Assembly (NCBI GenBank): GCA_947176515.1
Contig: CAMWQZ010000108.1
Span: forward strand, 1-5,630
DNA: 5,630 nt
Source: an uncultured Bacteroidales bacterium
GTDB taxonomy: Bacteria; Bacteroidota; Bacteroidia; Bacteroidales; Muribaculaceae
Direction: 5' to 3'
The notes under the pieces are model-generated. The model was not told the DNA's origin and made no database searches. It saw only the letters and a list, made by a program, of their open reading frames with translations. Of this stretch, positions 1 to 5,630 are shown in pieces. Position 1 is the stretch's first letter. Each line of letters begins with the position of its first letter. The position numbers and the translations under genes were made by a program.

Positions 1-867
1 TCTGGCGACATCCCATAGGCCAGAGTTAATGAATGATTGCAAAACGGTCGGACCACCTTCGACAAGCAGCGATGTGATACCAAGGGCATAGAGCTGCGCA
101 AGGATATCGGGGACTCCTTCATGGGAGTCGATTATTATAGGGTCTCTGCCGAGGATGCGATAGTCGGCAGTTACGCGATGACGACGGTCAAGAATGACAG
201 GACGGGGCGAGCGGCCTCCCCACAGACGACTATCAAGCAAGGGATTGTCAGCGAGGACAGTGCTTGAGCCGACAAGGATGCCGTCGTGGATGGCGCGTAA
301 GCGGTGGACGGCGAGGCGTCCGAGTGGCGACGATATAGCTGCAGCTGGTTCGTCAGGACGACGGTTAACGTCAAGGTACCTGTCTGCGCTCTGCGCCCAT
401 TTCAAGGTGACGAATGGACGATGGCAGCTATGAGCTGTCATAAATGCAGCGTTAAGGCGACGGCTTTCGTCTGCCAGTACGCCTGTGACAACCTCTACGC
501 CAGCGTCGCGCAGCATCGCAATCCCTCGTCCGCAGACTTTTTCGTTAGGATCTCCGGCTCCGACTACAACGCGAGGTATACGCTTGTCGATGATTAGCTT
601 GGCGCATGGGGGAGTCTTGCCATAGTGAGAACATGGCTCGAGAGTGACATACATAGTGGCGTCGCGGAGTAGCTCTTGATTGGCGACCGATGCGACAGCG
701 TTGACCTCGGCATGCCCATCGCCATAACGGCGGTGATAACCCTCACCGATTATCTCACCATCCGGCGCTACAATGACAGCGCCAACCATCGGATTGGGTG
801 AGACATTGCCTAATCCGTGAGCCGCCAATTCAAGGGCGCGGCGCATGTATCTCTCGTCGACTTCCAT
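1..867 (-). CDS. ribD: Bifunctional riboflavin biosynthesis protein RibD (deaminase/reductase), 3' end cut by window edge
   Basis: RibD deaminates 2,5-diamino-6-ribosylamino-4(3H)-pyrimidinone 5'-phosphate and then reduces the ribose side chain with NADPH, two early cytosolic steps of riboflavin synthesis. The 289 visible codons are open to the edge. The N-terminal cytidine-deaminase-like domain (about 1-145) has SPNPMVGAVIV at 23-33, the zinc/catalytic HAE at 52-54, and the PC(S)H-x-G-x-TPPC zinc motif with Cys79 and Cys88, so the deaminase site is complete. The reductase domain starts near 150 (LKWAQSAD at 155-162), continues with HRLRAIHDGILVGSSTVLADNP at about 188-209, and reaches the NADPH-site EGG at 270-272. 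Family members have about 340-370 residues, so some 50-80 are missing to the left. The ATG at 867 gives the normal N-terminus and lies 1 nt after the stop of the peptidase gene, with no Shine-Dalgarno. Position 163 is Arg where the family usually has Gly (ADG loop). The identification is secure. Confidence 0.96.
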   Translation of the reverse strand, partial: MEVDERYMRRALELAAHGLGNVSPNPMVGAVIVAPDGEIIGEGYHRRYGDGHAEVNAVASVANQELLRDATMYVTLEPCSHYGKTPPCAKLIIDKRIPRVVVGAGDPNEKVCGRGIAMLRDAGVEVVTGVLADESRRLNAAFMTAHSCHRPFVTLKWAQSADRYLDVNRRPDEPAAAISSPLGRLAVHRLRAIHDGILVGSSTVLADNPLLDSRLWGGRSPRPVILDRRHRVTADYRILGRDPIIIDSHEGVPDILAQLYALGITSLLVEGGPTVLQSFINSGLWDVAR

Positions 868-868
868 A

Positions 869-1741
869 TCAAAGTGCGCTATATGGCTGATTAAATGTAT
901 TACCTTCGAGAGGATTACCAGTCTCGATACCTTTTGTGAGCCACTTAACGCGCTGAGACGAGCGACCGTGGTTAAAAGAATCGGGCATCTCGCGGCCATA
1001 AGCCTTGCGCTGCAAGTAGTCGTCACCGATTTTCGAAGCCGCGTTCACTGCAGCCTCAACGTCGCCAGGCTCAATCGAGCCAAACATCTCGTTATCGTTG
1101 TGGGCCCACACACCGGCGTAGAAGTCTGCCTGAAGTTCGAGGCGGACGCTCATCTGATTGGCGTCGCGCTCGCTCATTGACTCCATAGCGTTATGAGCAT
1201 CAGAGAGTGTGCCGAGAAGATATTGCACATGATGACCGACCTCGTGAGCAATGACGTAGGCATAAGCAAAGTCACCCGAAGCCCCTATGCTGCTCTGCAT
1301 ATCCTTGAAGAAGTCGAGGTCGATATAGACTGTCTGGTCAGCCGAGCAATAGAACGGACCAACTTGAGAAGTAGCCTGACCACAACCAGAATTTACCGAG
1401 CCTGAGAAAATCACCATCTGGGGACACTCATATTCGCCCCAACCCTGACGCTGAAATTCACGTGTCCAGACATCTTCAGTTCCGGCAAGCACCTTTGATG
1501 CAAGGTCAAAAAGGCGCTGGTCTTCAGCGTCCGGCTCACGAGTGCTGCTGACTGACACATTGTCGCCGAGCATCTGGCCTGCAACGTTACCTATCACGTC
1601 GCCCATGTCGCCTCCTGAGAACAAGGTCACTGCAGCGATGATAATCACTCCGATAATGCCACCACCAATACCGACCTTGCGGCCTGAAACACCGCGACGG
1701 TCGGTGATGTTTGAACTGTTACGTCGTCCGTCTAATCTCAT
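869..1741 (-). CDS. ypfJ: Neutral zinc metallopeptidase, YpfJ/KPN_02809 family, membrane-anchored
   Basis: This is a 290-residue member of the predicted neutral zinc metallopeptidase family (Pfam Zn_peptidase_2 type); substrates are unknown for most members. The N-terminus carries the family signature RRNSSNITDRRG (6-17). One hydrophobic, glycine-rich segment follows (about 24-41), which should place the catalytic domain in the periplasm. The conserved core has Cys106, Cys120 and Cys132 (SGCGQA at 118-123, GPFYC at 128-132) and VYIDLDFF at 138-145. The zinc motif HEVGHH is at 166-171, with His166 and His170 as ligands and Glu167 as the catalytic base. LELQADFYAG at 201-210 probably supplies the third ligand, Glu202. 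Near the C-terminus, PDSFNHGRSSQRVKWL (253-268) matches the usual PDSF-x-HGTSAQR block but has Arg for Thr. Length is normal for the family. The ATG lies 10 nt after the glycosidase stop; the TGA is separated from the ribD ATG by one base (TGATATG), which suggests translational coupling. The fold and active site are clear; the biological role is not. Confidence 0.93.
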   Translation of the reverse strand: MRLDGRRNSSNITDRRGVSGRKVGIGGGIIGVIIIAAVTLFSGGDMGDVIGNVAGQMLGDNVSVSSTREPDAEDQRLFDLASKVLAGTEDVWTREFQRQGWGEYECPQMVIFSGSVNSGCGQATSQVGPFYCSADQTVYIDLDFFKDMQSSIGASGDFAYAYVIAHEVGHHVQYLLGTLSDAHNAMESMSERDANQMSVRLELQADFYAGVWAHNDNEMFGSIEPGDVEAAVNAASKIGDDYLQRKAYGREMPDSFNHGRSSQRVKWLTKGIETGNPLEGNTFNQPYSAL

Positions 1742-1751
1742 AGTCTACAAA

Positions 1752-4019
1752 TTATTTTATGCGAGTTACTTCCACGCGGTCGATAAGGGCATGGTTTGTC
1801 TTAAGATTCATATTTTCATTTGCCGGACGCATCTCGATTGAAATCTTGTGGTCACCGGCTGTCAAAGGCACGCGCAGGATGCTCGAACGCCCCCAGTCGC
1901 TCCATTTGCCTTCGCCACGCTGAGGCATCACAAGTGCACCGACAGGATTACCATCGACAACGAGAGTGCGGATGGCGCACTTGTTCTCAGTGTTGACAGG
2001 ACCATTGCCGTTGGCATAGATAAGCGAGACTGCATACACTCCCTCATCAGGCACATTGACATCTAACTCGACAGCGCCGCTGTTATGGTCGATTTCAATG
2101 AAACCGGTTCCATGATAACCTGAAATTGGGCTTGTAGGTTCATATGTATTTTCGGGTGACTCGAATTTAATCGACTCGCCGGGGAGGTCAAGGGCTATTG
2201 TCCCAAACAATGGACGAGGCTCGGAAGCAAATGACTCAACACCATCAGCATTCACGCCGATGACCTGATACTCGCCAGTGTCGGTCAAAGCATAAGATGT
2301 CTCATGAGTGACAGCGACACGCTCGCCATTTCGCAGGACTACATAATGGTCGATATACTCAATCGGATTCCAAGTCAAGGTGCCTTCGTTAATCCAAGCA
2401 ATCGGGGTAAGAGGGGCTTTGACATTGGCCATGTGATTGACTTTCATCAGCGGAATACGGTTATCAGCCATCACGATGTCAATTGTGTTATGACCGGTGA
2501 TTGTTGACGGGATGAAAGGGCGATGTTCCTTGCCATTGAGGCGGAATGATTTGATGCGGTTGCCGCTACCCGAAATATTGATGTCGAGCACAGCGTCACG
2601 ATAACGGAAGTTAGTCAGCGAGCGCTTGGCAGCAAGGGCCTTGGGAACGAACGGACGGAAAGAAAGACCATCAACCTCAAAGTTGATACCGAACAAAATC
2701 TTGTGGGTCACAGCAATGTTGCCGGCAAGACACCAGAGCATATTAGAAGAATTGAGTTGAGTGGCAATGTCACCGTTGTCGAGCACAAAGTTCTCCTTGT
2801 TAGTTGCGAAAAGAGCCGCCGGACGGAATATGGAGCCAATAGCCTCAAGAGTTCCTGTTTCATTACCGACTTTTGCATTGGCAATAGCCCAATACGCAGC
2901 TACCCAAGGCCACAGAGCATTATTGTGATAAGGCGGAATGTCGGCAATCTGAGGGAAGAAAATCGAGACTCCAAACGGGGTTGTCGGATTATTCTCCGTA
3001 ATCTCTTTTGCACGCTTCATATCAGCGATGCCGTAAATGATAGCGAGAGACTCTCCGAGGGTCTCGGCTCTGGGATTAAGAATCGGATAATTGCGACCAT
3101 AATTATACATGGCGTAATAACCTTTTTCGGGCATCCACAGTTCGCGATTTATGGCTTCGGCAATGGTGCGGTGGTTGTCAGATGCAACCTTTGCGACATC
3201 GGTGTCACCGAGTTCCTCTGCTATATCAGAAAGGACTTTCCATGCCTGAGCGTGAACAACTGATGTGCCGAGAGCCTGCGACTGATATATGTCGGCAGTC
3301 TGCATCCAACGCGGATAGCTCTGCTCGCGCCAATCAATGAACGAAGTCTCACCCTGCACGAGACCGTTTTTGGCGGCCACCACTTCGAGGTCATCAAAAA
3401 GTGAATTCTTGATGACAGGATAAATGTATTCAAGCCATTTGCGGTCACCAGTGACCTTATATATCTCATAAGCAGCGACAGCCCAAATCATACGGTCAGA
3501 ACTTACGGGCCAAGCGCCACCACTACCCGTATCCTGAATAATGCGACCATTGGCATTAACCTTTTGCATCAGCGAAATCTGAGATGCGAGAGGCTGCATG
3601 TAAGCCATAGACAGGATAATAGAGTAGCTGACGTCACGAGTCCACACCCCACCCCACGCTTTGCCGGTGCGGAGAGTGGTGTCAGGTTCGACAGCGTTGA
3701 CCATTTCGTCAAGACCGAGGTTATAGATGGCGGTATGGAGACGGTTGGGAGTCGTCAGCACAGGATAAGCCGAAAGGTCGTTTCGACGAGTCCATTCGCT
3801 GTCGATACCCATATAATAGCCCGGCTGGGCGTGGTAAGTCGAAACAATTTGCTCTGCAGATGGAGCCCAGGCACGAAATTCGCCTTGAATGATTGTATCG
3901 CCTCGCCAAGAGTAAGCGTCAGTTGACACGATAACGTCGTCGGCCAAAGCCGTAATGTTGACAGCCAACGGCATAGCCGCCAGAGCAATAGCCCGAATGA
4001 TGGTCTGTTGAATGTTCAT
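1752..4019 (-). CDS. Secreted six-hairpin glycoside hydrolase (MGH1/GH63-like or debranching-like) with Fn3-like and CBM6/35-like modules
   Basis: This 755-residue protein has a Sec signal peptide (basic start, hydrophobic 8-20, likely cleavage after ALA at 24-26) and no lipobox Cys, so it is periplasmic or secreted. Residues about 90-445 look like an (alpha/alpha)6-barrel glycosidase: GGVWTRDVSYS at 123-133, SGGAWPVSSDRMIWAVAAYE at 166-185, FIDWREQSYPRWM at 227-239, PRAETLGESLA at 316-326, PPYHNNALWPWVAAYWA at 362-378, and a final helix CLAGNIAVTHKILFGI. The WTRD and ID-W motifs recall trehalase/GH63 (MGH1-like) and glycogen-debranching families. Asp229 is a candidate general acid by analogy only. 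Residues 446-525 form a beta-rich appendix typical of six-hairpin enzymes. Residues 535-603 look like one Fn3 domain, and 635-755 like a CBM6/35 beta-sandwich (EIDHNSGAVELDV, ALIDRVEVTRI). The start is 13 nt after the tilS stop. No SusC/SusD genes lie nearby, so the substrate cannot be read from context. Hydrolase class is likely; family and specificity are uncertain. Confidence 0.85.
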   Translation of the reverse strand: MNIQQTIIRAIALAAMPLAVNITALADDVIVSTDAYSWRGDTIIQGEFRAWAPSAEQIVSTYHAQPGYYMGIDSEWTRRNDLSAYPVLTTPNRLHTAIYNLGLDEMVNAVEPDTTLRTGKAWGGVWTRDVSYSIILSMAYMQPLASQISLMQKVNANGRIIQDTGSGGAWPVSSDRMIWAVAAYEIYKVTGDRKWLEYIYPVIKNSLFDDLEVVAAKNGLVQGETSFIDWREQSYPRWMQTADIYQSQALGTSVVHAQAWKVLSDIAEELGDTDVAKVASDNHRTIAEAINRELWMPEKGYYAMYNYGRNYPILNPRAETLGESLAIIYGIADMKRAKEITENNPTTPFGVSIFFPQIADIPPYHNNALWPWVAAYWAIANAKVGNETGTLEAIGSIFRPAALFATNKENFVLDNGDIATQLNSSNMLWCLAGNIAVTHKILFGINFEVDGLSFRPFVPKALAAKRSLTNFRYRDAVLDINISGSGNRIKSFRLNGKEHRPFIPSTITGHNTIDIVMADNRIPLMKVNHMANVKAPLTPIAWINEGTLTWNPIEYIDHYVVLRNGERVAVTHETSYALTDTGEYQVIGVNADGVESFASEPRPLFGTIALDLPGESIKFESPENTYEPTSPISGYHGTGFIEIDHNSGAVELDVNVPDEGVYAVSLIYANGNGPVNTENKCAIRTLVVDGNPVGALVMPQRGEGKWSDWGRSSILRVPLTAGDHKISIEMRPANENMNLKTNHALIDRVEVTRIK

Positions 4020-4032
4020 AAATTGATGAGAG

Positions 4033-5397
4033 TTATGTTTTATATAATATTTTCAGATATTCAGTGGTGTGCGGCCCTATATTGAACAGAGAAGATGGAC
4101 GCAAGCCAAGGACCCACACGATTTTATCGTCGCATGTTAACAGCCATGCTTTACGTTTGTCAGCCGCAGAGTATTTGGCATCGGAAAAGAGGTCGCTGAC
4201 AAGGCGCGAGCCTTTGAGTCCAAAAGGACGGATGCGGTCGCTTTCGTGCCAGCGACGGAGCGCCCATTTATGACCAGGGGCAAGCGCCGAACCATCGAGA
4301 TAAAGAACGTTAGGGTCACGTTGAGGAGTAAACTCCGTGACATGGTGGCGACTAATACGAAGATTAACAGGAGTCAAAACGTCGCGCCGCAAATCAACAG
4401 GGATTGGGTCTGAGGGTCGAGTCGGACTTGCCAGTCCTTTCGGACGAAATATTGTTAAAACTCCGCGGTCAAGCTCGACGATCGCTCCTGAGGGAGTCGG
4501 GAATTTCAAGCCGGATCTGGTGGCCGAAGCTATAATATCAGCGCACTGCGTCGAGGTTATTCCAATATCTTTAAGCAGCTCTCGTAATACAGTCGGAGCA
4601 TCGTCAGCAACCTCAGATAGTAAACCGAGAAGGTCGATTTTACCATCATTGTTGACATACCTTTCACGATAGCCGTCGATAGCACGATGATATATGCGCG
4701 CTGCTGCTTCGAGATTAGACGCCGAGGCGAGGATGGCACGGTCAGCATTAGGGAAGTGGCGCAGCAACTCCGGGATGATGTGGTTACGCAAACGGTTGCG
4801 GAGATGTGCATCGGAACTGTTTGACGAATCAACGATGAAGCTGAGACCTATTTTTTTAAGATATTGTTCAATTTGCTGACGGGTGCAATCGAGCAGCGGC
4901 CTAATGACATAGTCGCGACGGTATTTAATGCCACGCATACCGTCGATACCCGTCGAGCGGAATAGGTTGAGTAAAATTGTCTCAATATTATCCTCACTAT
5001 GATGGCCCACGGCGATGGCTCTTGCCCTCTCTTGAGTGAGCAAGCGGTCAAACCACTCATAGCGCAACGAGCGACACGCCATCTCGATTGATTCGCCAGT
5101 CTCTCGCGGACGAGCGGCGACATCGAACTCGTGCACCATAAAGTCAACACCCAGACGTCGACATATTTTCTGAGAATGGAGCATATCGCGCTGAGATTCA
5201 GCCCCACGGAGATGAAAATTACAGTGCGCAGCCAAACATTCATAACCAAGAGCAACTAAAGCGGCGAGCAACGCGACTGAGTCGGCTCCTCCACTAAGAG
5301 CCACGATGACGCGGTCGCCAGGTTCGAGTAGCTTATTATCGGCTATTGTCGAGGCAACTGTGGGAAGCAAGTCAGAATTTTGGATGTCGCTTTGCAT
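4033..5397 (-). CDS. tilS: tRNA(Ile)-lysidine synthase TilS
   Basis: TilS uses ATP to join lysine to C34 of the CAU-anticodon tRNA(Ile), so that the tRNA reads AUA and is charged with isoleucine; it is essential in most bacteria. Starting from Met at 5397, the protein has 454 residues. The PP-loop SGGADS is at 35-40. HCNFHLRGAESQRD (58-71), SIEMACRSLRYEWF (103-116), VGHHSEDNIETILLNLFRSTGI (130-151) and VDSSN...LRNRLRNHIIPEL (189-211) are all standard TilS_N blocks. The C-terminal substrate-binding domain ends with HESDRIRPFGLKG (384-396), LVSDLFSDAKYS and VWVLGLRPSSLF. All key motifs are intact. The Met at 5397 was chosen because it leaves about 35 residues before the PP-loop, near the family norm. 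The frame is, however, open upstream past a TTG at 5454 to the window edge, so the protein may be longer or fused (see the upstream entry). There is no Shine-Dalgarno. The stop lies 13 nt before the glycosidase ATG. Confidence 0.95.
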   Translation of the reverse strand: MQSDIQNSDLLPTVASTIADNKLLEPGDRVIVALSGGADSVALLAALVALGYECLAAHCNFHLRGAESQRDMLHSQKICRRLGVDFMVHEFDVAARPRETGESIEMACRSLRYEWFDRLLTQERARAIAVGHHSEDNIETILLNLFRSTGIDGMRGIKYRRDYVIRPLLDCTRQQIEQYLKKIGLSFIVDSSNSSDAHLRNRLRNHIIPELLRHFPNADRAILASASNLEAAARIYHRAIDGYRERYVNNDGKIDLLGLLSEVADDAPTVLRELLKDIGITSTQCADIIASATRSGLKFPTPSGAIVELDRGVLTIFRPKGLASPTRPSDPIPVDLRRDVLTPVNLRISRHHVTEFTPQRDPNVLYLDGSALAPGHKWALRRWHESDRIRPFGLKGSRLVSDLFSDAKYSAADKRKAWLLTCDDKIVWVLGLRPSSLFNIGPHTTEYLKILYKT

Positions 5398-5410
5398 ATC
5401 AAGGGCGAAT

Positions 5411-5630
5411 TTACGATTTTTTTGGCAGAGGGGCAAGATGTCAGCCGATTTCAAATCGGGTTTCTCATCTTCTGCGATAATCGGTTGTGGTTCCGGAGTA
5501 AGTTCGATAACCTGGTCGAGCGTTTCGGGTGGACAATTACGATAATCAAAATCAGGCTTAGTGTAGATTTTTGCTTTTACGGCAAGGTGTCGAAGATGGG
5601 ACGGAACAAGATTTTCCTTATCAATGACGA
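5411..5630 (-). CDS. 3' part of an unrecognised upstream reading frame, continuous with the tilS frame
   Basis: From the right edge (first full codon 5628-5626) the frame is open without a stop and runs straight into tilS. It reads as real protein: KAKIYTKPDFDYRNCPPETL, then a Pro/Glu-rich stretch ELTPEPQPIIAEDEKPD, then LKSADILPLCQKN. About 60 percent of its codons begin with a purine, as coding DNA usually does. It contains no ATG and no recognisable domain. The other two frames are interrupted early (stops at 5623-5621 and 5579-5577). If the frame shifts by -1 in the A-run at 5417-5423, or if that run is one base longer in reality, it ends at the TAA at 5413-5411, 13 nt before the tilS ATG. 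The end given here assumes that. Alternatives are an N-terminal extension of TilS, a true fusion protein, or chance openness of a leader region. No function is proposed. Confidence 0.45.
5417..5423 (-). repeat. Homopolymer A7 (coding strand) in slippery phase at the upstream-ORF/tilS junction
   Basis: Seven T on the plus strand give A7 on the coding strand, followed by T. In the open frame the codons are CAA AAA AAT, so A AAA AAT has the X XXY YYZ phase of a -1 slippery heptamer. The -1 frame meets TAA two codons after the run (5413-5411). The run is also the kind of site where sequencing drops or adds a base. Whether it has any function is unknown. Confidence 0.4.

Noticed and set aside
304..597. 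Plus-strand open frame of 97 codons
   Set aside because: It is antisense to ribD, whose motifs are unambiguous; no independent support.
845..1180. Plus-strand open frame of 111 codons
   Set aside because: It is antisense to the 3' end of the metallopeptidase gene and the ribD start, with no domain and no start context of its own.
1742..1760. TAATTTG just upstream of the metallopeptidase start, similar to a Bacteroidota -7 box
   Set aside because: The spacing inside the box is one base short, and no TTTG lies at the right distance upstream. It falls at the stop codon of the glycosidase within a 10-nt gap.
2703..3263. Plus-strand open frame of 186 codons
   Set aside because: It lies wholly antisense to the glycosidase gene, whose domains are clear. 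The translation has no recognisable domain and odd composition, so it is a shadow frame.
5406..5437. Bacteroidota-type promoter before tilS: CTTG, 20 nt, then TAAATTCG on the coding strand
   Set aside because: Each element has one mismatch to TTTG / TAnnTTTG. The transcript would start only about 3 nt before the ATG, and the sequence overlaps the possible end of the upstream coding frame. It is too weak to call, though worth a glance if a start site is mapped at about 5400.
5398..5454. TTG at 5454 as the tilS start
   Set aside because: It would add 19 residues before Met 5397 that are not typical of TilS. The Met gives a near-normal distance to the PP-loop, and TTG has no ribosome-binding support.
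5577..5630. End of an upstream gene in another frame, finishing at TAA 5579-5577
   Set aside because: Only 17 codons are visible and nothing is recognisable. The competing frame that continues into tilS looks more like coding sequence. It cannot be fully excluded without upstream sequence.

Overview
The window reads as ordinary chromosomal DNA of a member of the Bacteroidota, probably order Bacteroidales; a gut Muribaculaceae-like genome would fit, but that is inference. The support is moderate GC content, no Shine-Dalgarno sequence before any start, and a secreted carbohydrate-active enzyme with C-terminal beta-sandwich modules. Every supported gene lies on the minus strand, so transcription runs from position 5630 towards position 1. 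No RNA gene, insertion sequence, CRISPR array or integration site is visible.

In transcription order the window holds: (1) the 3' part of an unrecognised upstream reading frame at the right edge; (2) tilS, tRNA(Ile)-lysidine synthase; (3) a 755-residue secreted glycoside hydrolase with an (alpha/alpha)6-type catalytic region, an Fn3-like module and a CBM6/35-like C-terminal module; (4) a 290-residue membrane-anchored zinc metallopeptidase of the YpfJ/KPN_02809 family with an HEVGH motif; (5) ribD, the bifunctional riboflavin deaminase/reductase, cut by the left edge after 289 codons. The gaps are 13, 10 and 1 nt, and no terminator or convincing internal promoter is seen, so the run is probably one operon. 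The products have no obvious common pathway (tRNA decoding, glycan degradation, envelope proteolysis, flavin synthesis).

The point most worth a second look is the tilS 5' end. The frame stays open from the best start (Met at 5397) to the window edge, and the upstream stretch looks coding. A run of seven A (coding strand) sits 19 nt before that Met, in a canonical A AAA AAT slippery phase. A -1 shift there, or one more A, would end the upstream frame at a TAA only 13 nt before the tilS ATG, which matches the spacing elsewhere in the operon. This is either a homopolymer length error, a real upstream-protein/TilS fusion, or a frameshift arrangement like dnaX. No clearly new multi-gene system is evident.
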